DNA from: an uncultured Christensenellaceae bacterium
GTDB lineage: Bacteria; Bacillota; Clostridia; Christensenellales; Aristaeellaceae
Assembly (NCBI GenBank): GCA_905234985.1
Contig: CAJOJQ010000038.1
Location: 1-59,887 of the forward strand
Length of the DNA stretch: 59,887 nt
Direction: 5' to 3'
Shown here in pieces: positions 24,938-33,711 of this stretch; within the stretch, counting starts at the first letter, position 1; every line of letters begins with the position of its first letter. The notes beneath the pieces were generated by a model that did no database searches, was not told where the DNA came from, and saw nothing but the letters and a program-made list of their open reading frames with translations. The position numbers and the translations under genes were made by a program.

Positions 24938-25672
24938 TTATAAAGCCGGTATATGCCCCTTATATTTTTTCAAAAAAGCGGCGTTGATTTCGTCGCCCCC
25001 GTCGATATTGCTGGAAGCGAAGTATTCGATATCCTGCCCCCGCTCCCGGGCGATTTCCTCCACCCGGCACACGATGGCCTGGAGCAGCGCCGCGCCCACC
25101 GCCGTGGACGTGGGGCCTACCATGCGGCCCCCCGTTCCGGTCACGCAGGCGTCGCCCAGCACGCCCATATTGTCCAGCACCAGATCCGCCGCCTCAAACA
25201 GCCGCAGGTTCAGGGCGTTGCGCGGCGCGGCGGCGGAGGAATGGTTCATGTTGGTCAGGGCAATGACGAACGCGCCCCTTTCCCGGCAGGCCACGGCCAT
25301 TTCCACCGGCACGGCGTTGCGTCCGGAATTGGAGGTGATCAGCACCGTGTCCCCCGCTTTCACGGGATACTTTTGCAGCAGCTCCGCCGCCAGCCCCTCC
25401 TTCCGCTCCCATTCCGAGCTTTCGCTGGCGGAAAGATGCAGCATGAGCCGCTCGTCTAACATGGGGCACACCCGCACCAGCCCCCCCGCCCGGTAAAAGA
25501 TTTCCAGGGCCAGCAGATGGCCGTGACCGGTGCCGAAGGTGTACAGCATGCCGCCGGACAGCACCGTGTCCGCGATCCTTTGGGCGGCTTTTTCGATGGC
25601 CGCTTCCTGTTCGGCAAACGCCCAGTGCAGCATGTCCTGTAAAAGAAAATAATAACGATCCTGCGCAGGCAT
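24938..25672 (-). CDS. SIS-domain protein (UPF0309-like)
   Basis: 244 residues. Sugar-isomerase fold features: GGMLYTFGTGHGHLLALEIFYRAGG and the phosphosugar loop DTVLITSNSGRNAVPVE, followed by NMGVLGDACV. SIS proteins bind phosphosugars and act as isomerases, etherases or regulators. The start MPAQDRYYFLLQDML was chosen because the region upstream is an inverted repeat; GGGAGG lies before it. It precedes the ceramidase-like gene by 12 bases. Together with the BadF-type kinase upstream it suggests amino-sugar metabolism. Confidence 0.85.
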   Translation of the reverse strand: MPAQDRYYFLLQDMLHWAFAEQEAAIEKAAQRIADTVLSGGMLYTFGTGHGHLLALEIFYRAGGLVRVCPMLDERLMLHLSASESSEWERKEGLAAELLQKYPVKAGDTVLITSNSGRNAVPVEMAVACRERGAFVIALTNMNHSSAAAPRNALNLRLFEAADLVLDNMGVLGDACVTGTGGRMVGPTSTAVGAALLQAIVCRVEEIARERGQDIEYFASSNIDGGDEINAAFLKKYKGHIPAL

Positions 25673-25722
25673 GATTGAAACGACCTCCCTTTTTGATGGT
25701 GAAGGACACTTTAAATGAGAAC

Positions 25723-25826
25723 GAGAGTTGAGAGTTGAGATGGACATTTGATGAAAAGCGATGGGGGTCCCTTCCTGGCCGACCATATAAATCTCCACTC
25801 TCAACTCTCCACTCTCAACTCTTTTT
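25723..25826. repeat. Inverted heptamer-repeat element, copy 2
   Basis: Arms of GAGTTGA/GAGTGGA heptamers around a ~55-base centre with TTTATATGGTCGG on the minus strand. The right arm contains the last codons and stop of the kinase gene ending at 25801. Confidence 0.85.
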
Positions 25827-26802
25827 GTGCCGCCTCCGACAGCGCGTAATAGCTCGTTTTCAGGTTCGCCAGCCGGGTATCGTTCAGCGTTCCCAAACGT
25901 TTGAAGCCCCGGATCACCGCGCCGATCTCCGGCGGATATTCCGGTTTTACGATTTGAATGCTCCGCCCCGGCAGGCGCGCCCGCAAAGCGTCGGCAAACA
26001 GCTGCCGGGCCAGGGGCTGATGCTGGAAAATGCCGCCGTACAGGCCCACCTTTTCCACCCCCGGCGCGCTTTGCAGCAGGGACGCCGCCTGCCAAGCGAC
26101 AAGCCGCGTTTCTTCCCGGATGATGTTTTCCGCTTCCCCGTCGCCATCTTCCGCCAGGGCGAACACCTCCCCGGCGAAGCGGGCCACAGTATCCGGCCCG
26201 CAGGCAGGGTCATAGATCAGGCCGATCAAATCGCGGGGCTGATTCAGCTTCCAATAGGCCATCGCCCTGTCCGCAAGCGCCGTTTCCGGCCCCGTGCCTT
26301 CCCAGGCGCGGATGGCGGCCCGCAGACCGGCCAGGGCGATGCTGTAGCCGCTGCCAGGATCGCCTAACAGATAGCCCCAGCCCCCGGCCACCCTTTGGCT
26401 GCTTCCGTCGTCCAGCAGCGCCATGGAGCCGGTGCCGCAAATGACGATCATGCCCCTGTCCCCAACCGTCATGCCCTCCAGGGCCATGCAGGCGTCGGAT
26501 TCCAGGATCAGCCTTTCGGGGTCAAATACGTCCCCCGCGAAGGCACGCAGGGTTGCTTTGTCCGCCGTGGTATCCAGGGAAGGCAGGCCCACGCTGAGCA
26601 GCACGCACGCGCCGCCGCAGGCCCTTTCCAGCCCGTCCATGATTTCCTTTAAATTCCGCCGGGCCTGCTCCGCGCCGATCTGATAGGAATTTGTTCCGCC
26701 GCCGCGGTAAACCGCCAGCACACGACCGCTTTCGTCCGCCGCCGCGCCGATGCTCTTGCTTCCGCCGCCGTCCACGCCAATGATGAGCTTCTTTTTTCCC
26801 AT
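25801..26802 (-). CDS. BadF/BadG/BcrA-type ATPase, probable N-acetylglucosamine kinase
   Basis: 333 residues with the actin-like ATPase motifs IIGVDGGGSKS at the N-terminus, VICGTGSMALL and GWGYLLGDPGSGYSI in the middle and GLYGGIFQH later. The layout matches N-acetylglucosamine kinase-like members of the family. It heads an operon with an SIS protein, a ceramidase-like enzyme and an amidohydrolase. The final residues (KELRVES) and stop lie inside an inverted heptamer repeat, so the repeat has replaced or extended the native C-terminus. Confidence 0.85.
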   Translation of the reverse strand: MGKKKLIIGVDGGGSKSIGAAADESGRVLAVYRGGGTNSYQIGAEQARRNLKEIMDGLERACGGACVLLSVGLPSLDTTADKATLRAFAGDVFDPERLILESDACMALEGMTVGDRGMIVICGTGSMALLDDGSSQRVAGGWGYLLGDPGSGYSIALAGLRAAIRAWEGTGPETALADRAMAYWKLNQPRDLIGLIYDPACGPDTVARFAGEVFALAEDGDGEAENIIREETRLVAWQAASLLQSAPGVEKVGLYGGIFQHQPLARQLFADALRARLPGRSIQIVKPEYPPEIGAVIRGFKRLGTLNDTRLANLKTSYYALSEAAQKELRVES

Positions 26803-26868
26803 ATGCTTCCGTTCCTGTAGCCTTGATTCATCCGTATTGTATGCTTTTGCGCGGGCAAAGTCAAGGCT

Positions 26869-26902
26869 AAAAAAGGAGGGCTGCGCGAAGCAGTCCCCCC
26901 TC
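26869..26902 (-). terminator. Terminator after the SH3 gene
   Basis: Minus-strand hairpin GGGGGGACTGC-TTCGC-GCAGCCCTCC (one mismatch) followed by TTTTTT. It separates the SH3 gene from the kinase operon. Confidence 0.8.
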
Positions 26903-26950
26903 TTTTCCCATGAGCGGCCAAGGCCCGCTTTCAGGGTTGTAAGATTGTTT

Positions 26951-27652
26951 TCAGAATTTCAGCATGTAGGTACTCACATAGCCCTGCACGCCCTCGATTT
27001 CTACCTTGCACCAGTTTTCGCCCTTTTCCAGCACCGTCACCGCGGTACCCACGGGATAGGCCTTGATGATCTTGGTTTTCATGCCGGGATACAGGCGGAA
27101 GTTCACCACGCTGCCTCCGTTGATGTTTTTCATCACCGCCTGCACGGGCGTGGACAGGGGCGTGGTGTAGGAAGGCGCTTTGGCGGAAGCCAAGTAGGCG
27201 CTGGACATGTAGCCCTCCGTTTCGCCCACCTTCACCTTATGCCAGCCGCTGCCCCGCTGGAGTACGGTGACGGCGGTGCCGATGGGGAAGGAGGTGATGA
27301 TGGCGGCGCTGGTGCTGGGGCCTTCCCGCAGGTTTAGGCCGATGCCGGTGTTGGTGCGCACGTACAGGATGGAGCCGGACGCGCCGAAGTTCAGGTATTT
27401 GGTCATCATGTAGCCCGTTTTTCCGGCCACCTTTACCTTGCTCCAGGTATCGCCCTTGGACGTGACCTCGATCCAGGTGCCCGTGCCGTACTGGCCCAGC
27501 ACCTTGGCTTGCAGGGAAGCCGTCTGGCGCAGGTTCAGCCCGCCGCCCTTCACGGTGGCGTATTCGCTGGCCAAACCGGCGGCAGGCACGGCGAAGCACA
27601 GCGCGCCCGCCAGCACGGCGCTGAGGATTCGATGGGATTTGCGGTTGTTCAT
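26951..27652 (-). CDS. Secreted protein with three bacterial SH3 domains
   Basis: About 233 residues from ATG 27652 after AAAGGAGGAA. Signal peptide at ~1-28 (ILSAVLAGALCFAVPAAGLAS). Three SH3_3-type repeats follow, each with a LNLR or VNFRLYPG core and a WxKVKV...GYM motif (LNLRQTASLQAKVL, LNLREGPSTSAAII, VNFRLYPGMKTKII). Such domains usually bind peptidoglycan or other wall components. No catalytic domain is attached. It is transcribed divergently from the XRE regulator at 27962, which could control it. Confidence 0.9.
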   Translation of the reverse strand: MNNRKSHRILSAVLAGALCFAVPAAGLASEYATVKGGGLNLRQTASLQAKVLGQYGTGTWIEVTSKGDTWSKVKVAGKTGYMMTKYLNFGASGSILYVRTNTGIGLNLREGPSTSAAIITSFPIGTAVTVLQRGSGWHKVKVGETEGYMSSAYLASAKAPSYTTPLSTPVQAVMKNINGGSVVNFRLYPGMKTKIIKAYPVGTAVTVLEKGENWCKVEIEGVQGYVSTYMLKF

Positions 27653-27891
27653 GGGGGTTTCCTCCTTTGGTATATCTTTGTTCCGGCCTTGGCCGTACAC
27701 TACATTGACGGAGAAAATGCCCGCCCTTCATCCGCAAAAAGGTGCCAATATATGGCAAAGAAAGTCCCGTTTGCCAGCAATTTCCTGGTCTTTCCTTCCT
27801 CCTTTTCTTCCTTTCGGCTCGGCGTTTGCGGTTTCGTCTTTTATGTTTTTTCTTTCTTTCCATGTATTTCCTTCCCGCGTTTCGACAATCC

Positions 27892-27920
27892 TTTACAAAA
27901 TTCGATCCATACCGTATAAT
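27892..27920 (+). promoter_or_regulatory. Sigma-A promoter of the XRE gene
   Basis: TTTACA (27892-27897), 17-base spacer and perfect TATAAT (27915-27920), about 40 bases before the start codon. Confidence 0.8.
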
Positions 27921-27961
27921 CGACAGAAAAAGAAAACCGCCGTTTTGCGGAAAGGATGGAT

Positions 27962-28321
27962 ATGGGCATGGTAGATTATGAAAAGATGGGCAAGCGCATG
28001 AAGTACAAGCGTCAGCGCAAGAATATGAAGCAAGAGGAAATCGCCAACATGGTGTGCATTGCCCCTTCCTATTACGGCAATATCGAGCGCGGCGCCCGCA
28101 TCCCCAGTGTGGATACGCTGGTGGCTATCGCCAACGCCTTGCAGGTGGGCACGGACTTTCTGCTGGCCGACAGTTTAGCGATTGCGAACCGCCAGCGCAC
28201 GGAGCAGGAAACCCGCTTGCTCTCCCGCTTCCTGCGGGAACGGGTGGAGGAATTGGTCTACGACGACGCGCCCATCGAGGACGACGCGCCCATCGAGGAC
28301 GACGCGCCGCCGGAATTCTGA
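27962..28321 (+). CDS. XRE-family DNA-binding regulator with acidic repeat tail
   Basis: About 119 residues. A helix-turn-helix of the Cro/CI type occupies ~10-70 (KQEEIANMVCIAPSYYGNIE, then RIPSVDTLVAIANALQVG). After a short linker the C-terminus consists of a repeated DDAPIE unit encoded by direct repeats of an 18-base unit, which probably varies in number by slippage. GGAAAGG lies 6 bases before the chosen ATG; neighbouring in-frame ATGs at 27956 and 27968 are possible. It is divergent from the SH3 gene. Confidence 0.85.
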   Translation: MGMVDYEKMGKRMKYKRQRKNMKQEEIANMVCIAPSYYGNIERGARIPSVDTLVAIANALQVGTDFLLADSLAIANRQRTEQETRLLSRFLRERVEELVYDDAPIEDDAPIEDDAPPEF

Positions 28322-28344
28322 AAATGACATTCGTTTTCAAAAAA

Positions 28345-28372
28345 GACAGGCATCCATCGTGCCTGCCTTTTT
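28345..28372. terminator. Bidirectional terminator
   Basis: Hairpin CAGGCA-tccatcg-TGCCTG with A and T runs on both sides, between the XRE gene and the convergent Ig-like gene. Confidence 0.8.
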
Positions 28373-28379
28373 CATTGAA

Positions 28380-29660
28380 TCAAACGGTTTTTTTTCCTTC
28401 CGCGGGGGGCGCGAGAAGCATCGCCCCGAACGCGGCGTTATCCACCGTCGCCTGCGGGAAATTGTTTTCGGTAAAGTGTCTTGCCGTAGAGAAATAGAAG
28501 CTGCCCCAAACGGGATCGTAGGTCAGCATGGCGCAGTTGTCTTCGCCGCTGACCATCACCACGGTGACGGGGAACGTCTCGTTATCCGCCGAGCCGGTCA
28601 GGAAGATTTTCCCGTTTGCGGCGGCAGTCTGGGCGAAATAATACAGTATATCGGCCTTCGACGCGTTTTCAATTTCGGCAAGTCTTTCCTGGGCGGCCCG
28701 GACGATCCGCCCGGCGGTTTCCGTGGCTTTTTCCGCGTCTGCCGTGAAAGCAACGCCCGCGTCTTTCAGAGCGGAGGCGTTAAACCTGTAGGAAGACGGC
28801 CCCAGTACGAAGACCTTGCAGCTCGCCGCCGTTCCTCCGCCGTCGGCGGCGGTCGCCGTTACGGTGCAGACGCCGGCCTTGACCGCCGCGACCGTTCCGT
28901 TTTTCACGGTCGCCACGTTTTTATCGGAGGTATCCCATTTCGCCTTCCGGTTTTCCGCGTTCTCCGGCAGCGCTTCCGCGGAGATTTCGGCGGTGTCCGT
29001 GGCGTCCTGGGTGGTATCCTTTTCCCACAGGATCAGCAGCGCGGCGTCCAGCTCGATCTTTTCCACCCCCTGCTTCACCGTGAACTGTACGCTGGAAGTG
29101 AGCGCCTTGGTCTGATTGGGCTGGTCCGTTTCGCAGGTGATCTTCACCTTACCGGGCTGGTGCGCCGTCACCACGCCGTTTTCGTCCACCGTGGCAATGC
29201 TTTCGTCGCTGCTGGTCCAGCGCAGCTTCATATACGCGGCGTCCTTCGGCGTAATGGTCGTTTCAATCTGAGCGGGCAGGTTGACGAATAAAAAATTTCC
29301 CTTGATCGGCGACGCCGCCTTGACGGATTTGACGGAGGTGTATACCGTCACGTCACAGGAGGCCGTGGCGACTACGTTCTTTCCCACCGCCGCCGTGCAG
29401 GTGATCGTCGCTTCCCCCGCCGCCACGCCGGAAACGTTGCCTTTGGCGTCCACGGAGGCGATTTTCTTATTGGAGCTTTCCCAGGTATATTTCAGTTTTT
29501 CCGTGCTTTCCGTGGCAGCCTCCAGCTTCATCTTGACGCCGGTGCCGATCAGCAGGCTGCTTTCGCTGAGGGTGATGGAAACCTCGCCCTCCGCCAGGGC
29601 GGGAAGGAGCATGGCCGCGCAGAGCAGCAGCGCAAGGAGGATCGTCATACATCTTTTCAT
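28380..29660 (-). CDS. Secreted protein with bacterial Ig-like (BIG2) domains
   Basis: 426 residues with a signal peptide (~1-23, ILLALLLCAAMLLPALA). Three BIG2-type domains follow, each with the hallmark 'WxSSxxxIATVDxxGxVxA..G.v.IT' (for example ESSNKKIASVDAKGNVSGVA and SSDESIATVDENGVVTAHQP). The C-terminal ~120 residues are unrecognised. No LPXTG or membrane tail is present, so it is probably released or bound non-covalently to the surface. It lies downstream of another secreted protein gene, 40 bases away, likely in one operon. Confidence 0.88.
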   Translation of the reverse strand: MKRCMTILLALLLCAAMLLPALAEGEVSITLSESSLLIGTGVKMKLEAATESTEKLKYTWESSNKKIASVDAKGNVSGVAAGEATITCTAAVGKNVVATASCDVTVYTSVKSVKAASPIKGNFLFVNLPAQIETTITPKDAAYMKLRWTSSDESIATVDENGVVTAHQPGKVKITCETDQPNQTKALTSSVQFTVKQGVEKIELDAALLILWEKDTTQDATDTAEISAEALPENAENRKAKWDTSDKNVATVKNGTVAAVKAGVCTVTATAADGGGTAASCKVFVLGPSSYRFNASALKDAGVAFTADAEKATETAGRIVRAAQERLAEIENASKADILYYFAQTAAANGKIFLTGSADNETFPVTVVMVSGEDNCAMLTYDPVWGSFYFSTARHFTENNFPQATVDNAAFGAMLLAPPAEGKKTV

Positions 29661-29699
29661 CGTTTTATGCCTCTCTTTCTATCCCTGCCGCGCAGCCCG

Positions 29700-30989
29700 T
29701 CAGGTCGCGGGTTCTGTCACCGCGAAGAGGCTGATTCCGCCGCCCCGCGGCATATCGAAATACCAGTTGCCGTTTTCGTCCTGTTCCAGGGGCGTTTTTT
29801 CCTCTTCGCCGTTGAGCACGCCGGTCACCCTGTACCCGTCCGCCGCCTGAACCTCTACCAGCACCCGCTCGCCTTCGCACGCCACGGGATAGCCGAAGCT
29901 TCTCCGGATGTCCTCGCCGTTCGCCTTTTTCAGCGTGAAAGCGGCCCTGTCGGTTTCTTCCGTGCGGATGATGTAACGGATCGCCTTCTCCAGCGCTTCG
30001 GCCGCTTTGCTTTCAACCGCGGTGTCCTTTTCACCCTCCGGCAGCGCCACGTGCCCCGAAGCGGTCGGAATAATACGCCAGGCCAGGATGACCTGCGTCT
30101 TATCGTTAAAACCGACGCCGCTCCGGCCGGACATGTTCACCGCCAGGATCGGCGCTTCCGTGGCTCTGATGGTGCCCAGCACGATCAGCTTCACCTGCTC
30201 GTCGGAATAGAACTTGACGCCGATCCTTCCCGTAAGGTCTTCCTTTACGAGAATATCCGCCACATTGCCCCGATCAACCATGAGCCGCAGGGCGATATCC
30301 CCCGCGGTCACCTTCCCAAAAACAAATTCCGAATAATAGCCGCTTCCGTATTGCTGGAATTCCACGCCGATTCCCGTTGTTTCCAGCTCATCGGCCCACA
30401 ATGTGACGAGCGTTTTCTTCCCGTCGCCTTTGCCGGTACATTGGAGAAATACGCCGTAATCCCCGTCGTTTTTGATCTTTTTGGCGCTGAAGGTCAGCGA
30501 GGAACTGCCTTCCAGAAAGCCGATGAGTCCATATTTGCCATTGACCGCGATGGAACCCGCCTGAACTCCCACCGCAGAGGCTCCCTCCTCATTGATATAG
30601 AAGCCCTGAGACCCGGTTTCCGTAGTGCAGTCTCCCCCGGTCAATCTGATAAAGCCGCCGCTGTTCGCCTTGATCTGAGCCAGGTTTCCGGGAGTTGTCA
30701 TGATTTCATCGTAAGAGGCGATAACGGAGCCGCCATCAGCGGTCAGACCGATTGCGTTACTCTTGCTTTCAACGGTAATTCGATCAACGCTGATCATAAT
30801 GTGGCCGTTTTTAGTGGTCGCCCAGACGCCGCCTTTTTCACTCGTTACATCACCGATTTCAATCATTCGGATCTCACCGGCAGAAGCTTCGTAAGAAACG
30901 GATTGGGTGAAGTTTACTTTTTCCGCTGCCGCCGGCAGAGTAATCGTCGCCAAACACAGCGCGAGCATCAGCAACAACACTCGTTTCAT
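29700..30989 (-). CDS. Secreted protein, repetitive beta-rich
   Basis: 429 residues. Signal peptide at ~1-22 (LLLMLALCLATITLPAAA). The body is made of short beta-strand repeats with alternating hydrophobics (GDVTSEKGGVWATTKNGHIM and similar), suggesting a right-handed beta-helix. I cannot name a family. The C-terminal ~80 residues (YRVTGVLNGEEEKTPLEQDE) look like a small Ig-like or InlB-type repeat. ATG follows GGGAGG. The stop lies 39 bases before the start of the BIG2 gene. Confidence 0.75.
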   Translation of the reverse strand: MKRVLLLMLALCLATITLPAAAEKVNFTQSVSYEASAGEIRMIEIGDVTSEKGGVWATTKNGHIMISVDRITVESKSNAIGLTADGGSVIASYDEIMTTPGNLAQIKANSGGFIRLTGGDCTTETGSQGFYINEEGASAVGVQAGSIAVNGKYGLIGFLEGSSSLTFSAKKIKNDGDYGVFLQCTGKGDGKKTLVTLWADELETTGIGVEFQQYGSGYYSEFVFGKVTAGDIALRLMVDRGNVADILVKEDLTGRIGVKFYSDEQVKLIVLGTIRATEAPILAVNMSGRSGVGFNDKTQVILAWRIIPTASGHVALPEGEKDTAVESKAAEALEKAIRYIIRTEETDRAAFTLKKANGEDIRRSFGYPVACEGERVLVEVQAADGYRVTGVLNGEEEKTPLEQDENGNWYFDMPRGGGISLFAVTEPAT

Positions 30990-31132
30990 TTTTCTAACCT
31001 CCCATGTAAAGCTGTATATATATTTTATATAATTTGCCGGGACGCGTCAACGATTTTGGCTTAAGCGGTCTTTTTTTCGGTTCAAACGGTCAAAAAAAGC
31101 GGCATACAGCCGCTGAATTCAAAGCAATCGCG

Positions 31133-31981
31133 TCACCCCACGGTGATGATATGCCGCCGGGCAATGCTTTCTCCCGGTTCCAGGCGCATAAAGCCGGGCT
31201 TTTGGTCGATAGCGGCGGGGGCGTCCACGAAATCGGGGCCGTTGCACCAGGGCTCGATGCAGATATAGGGGGCCTTGGGTTTCGTCCAGAGCAGCAGGAA
31301 GGGATGATCGGGATAATCCACCCGGATGGTGCGGCTGTGCTTCAAGCTGCGCAGGGTCACGCCCCGGCTTTTCAGGCTGCGGAACACCAGCGCGTCCACG
31401 GAGAAGTATTCGTATTTCAGGGGCAGGGTCTTGGCATGCTCGGCCAGGATCACGGTTTCATGGTCGTTCAGGTTGCCGTGAAGGGGCGAATGGGCCAGGG
31501 TTTCTTCCTCGTCGAACACGATTTCATAATCCTCAATGCCGCTGGGGGTGGCGTAGGCTTCATGGGAACCGATGCTGAAGCAGAAGGGCCGCTGATCCCG
31601 GTTGGCGACGGTGTATTTCACTTCCAGCTGGCTGTCCTTCACCGTATACGTGGCCCGCAGGTCATATTCAAAGGGGAAGCCCTCGTGCTTTTCCTGGAGC
31701 AGGAAGGTAGCCTGATTTTCCTTTACGTCCTCCACCTGCCATTCCAGGGGACGGATGAAGCCGTGCTTGGGCATGGGATACCATTTTCCCTGCCATTCGT
31801 AGCAGTCGTTTTTCAGGCCTCCCGCCACGGGGAACAGAATGGGCGCGCGGTTGGGCCAAAAAGCGGGATCGCCGTTGAACATCCGCTCCACTCCGTTTTT
31901 ATCCTGGATGGACTGAATCTCCGCACCCTTGGAGGAAATGGTCACAGACAGCAGACCGCTTTTGATGGTAATCAGTTTCAT
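31133..31981 (-). CDS. Aldose 1-epimerase family protein (LacX-like)
   Basis: 282 residues. Galactose-mutarotase fold features: N-terminal GAEIQSIQDKNG, NRAPILFPVAG, the histidine region MPKHGFIRPLEW, FSIGSHEAYATP and IEPWCNGPDF near the C-terminus. These enzymes interconvert anomers of hexoses; LacX-type members are often of unknown sugar preference. ATG follows AAGAAGG. A zinc-ribbon gene begins upstream on the same strand with 17 bases between, so the two are probably co-transcribed. Confidence 0.9.
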   Translation of the reverse strand: MKLITIKSGLLSVTISSKGAEIQSIQDKNGVERMFNGDPAFWPNRAPILFPVAGGLKNDCYEWQGKWYPMPKHGFIRPLEWQVEDVKENQATFLLQEKHEGFPFEYDLRATYTVKDSQLEVKYTVANRDQRPFCFSIGSHEAYATPSGIEDYEIVFDEEETLAHSPLHGNLNDHETVILAEHAKTLPLKYEYFSVDALVFRSLKSRGVTLRSLKHSRTIRVDYPDHPFLLLWTKPKAPYICIEPWCNGPDFVDAPAAIDQKPGFMRLEPGESIARRHIITVG

Positions 31982-31998
31982 ATCGCACCTTCTTCGTT

Positions 31999-32367
31999 TC
32001 AGTCGTCTTCGCTTTCCCGTTCGATATCGGGATCGTCGTCGCAGAGTTCTTCTTCCTCCCCGGCTTCCCCTTCGGGGAACACGGCCTGGGTGATTTCCTT
32101 TGCCCGGTCATATTGGGCGAAGGGCACAAACAGGCTGTACAGCTCCAGGGAAAAGCCGGTGAGCGCCGTCATAGCCGCGCCCAAGCTGCCCTGCTTCAGG
32201 TACGGAATCTTTTCCTGATCCAGCAGCTCGCAGGCCATGTCCACCCAAATCTGCCCGCCGGACAGCAGGAAACAGGGGTCCTCCGGCAAAGCGTCTCGAT
32301 GGCATTTCTTTCCGCACTCGGGGCAAATTTCGCCCTCCGTCAATCGCTTGCACCGTTCACAATACAT
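31999..32367 (-). CDS. Small zinc-ribbon protein with DUF2007-like domain
   Basis: 122 residues. Two CxxC knuckles at the N-terminus (CERC, CPEC) followed by FLLSGGQIWVDMACELLDQE, resembling the putative signal-transducing DUF2007 fold, which is small and often follows a zinc ribbon. The C-terminus is very acidic (EEEELCDDDPDIERESEDD). Cytoplasmic; function unknown. ATG follows AAAGGAGGTAACG. Confidence 0.65.
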   Translation of the reverse strand: MYCERCKRLTEGEICPECGKKCHRDALPEDPCFLLSGGQIWVDMACELLDQEKIPYLKQGSLGAAMTALTGFSLELYSLFVPFAQYDRAKEITQAVFPEGEAGEEEELCDDDPDIERESEDD

Positions 32368-32407
32368 AGCGTTACCTCCTTTTCAGGCCGGTTGTATCTG
32401 TTTTTCG

Positions 32408-32659
32408 TTACGCGATCCGAAATTCTTCATATAATTTCTGGCGATATTCCGCATCGTTCAGCGCCCGCATAGCGTCATTGCTCCGATTGACCGCGAACAG
32501 CAAATTCATCAGCTTGGAGAATCTCTTTTCTCCAGCCTGTATACCTGCCTGTATACCTTCCTGCCTGCCTTCCTGCCTGCCTTCCTGCCTGCCTTCCTGC
32601 CTACCGTCTTCATAAAACAGCTCCATCTGTTTCTTTTCGTTGTATTCTGTGGTCAGCAT
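32408..32659 (-). CDS. Predicted internal-start short Rpn form (RpnS-type)
   Basis: An in-frame ATG at 32659 is preceded by GGAGGTG with a 6-base spacing, far better than expected by chance within a coding region. It would give an 83-residue product with the GRQE repeats and the helical tail but no nuclease core. In characterised enteric Rpn systems the short C-terminal form from an internal start inhibits the full-length toxin; here the role is inferred by analogy. Confidence 0.6.
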   Translation of the reverse strand: MLTTEYNEKKQMELFYEDGRQEGRQEGRQEGRQEGIQAGIQAGEKRFSKLMNLLFAVNRSNDAMRALNDAEYRQKLYEEFRIA

Positions 32660-33328
32660 CTCCTTCACCTCCGATTTATGCGCCTCAAGATACCGCTTGA
32701 TTGCAAAGGTTTCCGGCATATCTTCAATGGCTTGGTCGATGGCGGACTGCAAATCCATCGTTGCCTCCAATTCCTGAACCCTGGCAATAAATTCGGCGTA
32801 TTCCCGCAATGGCTCGCACGCGCGCATGATCTGAGCGCTGTGGCCCTGATTGACGTTCACCATGCGAACCCTGACCTGAATATCCGCGTCCGCACGCCGT
32901 TTTTCATCGAAAGCGTCCGACAGACGCAGCACGCTTTCATCCGGCTGTTCGTCCGAGCCGTTGTAGAATACCACCATTTTGGGAATGGGCAGCTGGATCA
33001 GCATCCTGCCGTATTTATTCTTTTTCTGTTCGGTAATCAGTTTTTCATACAGATGCCCAATATATTGGAGCATACGCAGCGGGATGTTGGGATTGAACGA
33101 GGATTGCTGCTCGTACAAGTTCATTTCTCCCACAATCATAAAGGATACGTCGTTGTGCATCCCCATATACAGCACCTGCTGGATGGTGGTAATGGTGATC
33201 TGCTCCGGATCGGTATACGAGGTTCCGTTTACAGCGTTATACAGCGACAGCGTCCATTCCTTATGTTCGCTGTTTCCAAACAAAAAGTTGAACAGCCGAT
33301 CCCGGTATTCGTCCCGCGCGGCAGCCAT
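32408..33328 (-). CDS. Rpn-family PD-(D/E)XK nuclease (transposase-related)
   Basis: About 306 residues. N-terminal YRDRLFNFLFGN, then a PDDEXK_2/Rpn-type domain with GMHNDVSFMIVGEMNLYEQQSS-like core (D...E-x-Q) and YLEAHKSEVKEMLTTEYN near residue 215-230. A tandem GRQE repeat (four units, encoded by 12-base repeats at about 32554-32600) precedes a helical tail. Rpn proteins are DNA endonucleases implicated in recombination and antiphage defence. The ATG at 33328 is chosen because AGGAGG lies 8 bases upstream. A strong internal start lies within it at 32659. Confidence 0.85.
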   Translation of the reverse strand: MAAARDEYRDRLFNFLFGNSEHKEWTLSLYNAVNGTSYTDPEQITITTIQQVLYMGMHNDVSFMIVGEMNLYEQQSSFNPNIPLRMLQYIGHLYEKLITEQKKNKYGRMLIQLPIPKMVVFYNGSDEQPDESVLRLSDAFDEKRRADADIQVRVRMVNVNQGHSAQIMRACEPLREYAEFIARVQELEATMDLQSAIDQAIEDMPETFAIKRYLEAHKSEVKEMLTTEYNEKKQMELFYEDGRQEGRQEGRQEGRQEGIQAGIQAGEKRFSKLMNLLFAVNRSNDAMRALNDAEYRQKLYEEFRIA

Positions 33329-33357
33329 ACGCATCGCCTCCTGACTTCAACATCGCC

Positions 33358-33711
33358 TCACTGTACGCCCTTTTTGATCCATTCCGCCCAAGCCGCTTCA
33401 TCCGCCCCCAGGGCCACCTGCTCGCCGCAGCGCACGATGGGCGTGCGCAGAAAACGGGGGTATTCCGCCAGGGTGTCCAGGATATACTGGGCGTCGTCGG
33501 TGTGGGCGGCGGGGTGGCTGATGGCCTCCGGGTTTTTGCGGTCGATCAGGTTTTCCGCGCCTAAGCGCCGGGCGAACAATTGCAGCTCCCGGGCGCCCAA
33601 CTTATGCTTTTTCAAATCCAGCAGCTGGTAGGGCACCCGCCGTTCCTTGAAAAAGCGCTCCGCCTTCTGGGTATCGAAATTCTTTTTCAGGCAATAAATC
33701 TGAATGCTCAT
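33358..33711 (-). CDS. ArsC/Spx-family thioredoxin-fold protein
   Basis: 117 residues with the ArsC-family fold: YCLKKNFDTQKAERFFKERR at the N-terminus, LIDRKNP in the middle and RFLRTPIVRCGEQVALG near the end. Only one N-terminal Cys (C8) is present, so it is not a classical CXXC Spx. Such proteins reduce arsenate or act on RNA polymerase; many members are simply unassigned. Its ATG overlaps the rsfS stop (ATGA), suggesting coupled translation. Confidence 0.8.
   Translation of the reverse strand: MSIQIYCLKKNFDTQKAERFFKERRVPYQLLDLKKHKLGARELQLFARRLGAENLIDRKNPEAISHPAAHTDDAQYILDTLAEYPRFLRTPIVRCGEQVALGADEAAWAEWIKKGVQ

Noticed and set aside
32554..32600. Simple sequence repeat as a regulatory site
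   Set aside because: It encodes the GRQE repeat of the Rpn protein in frame.
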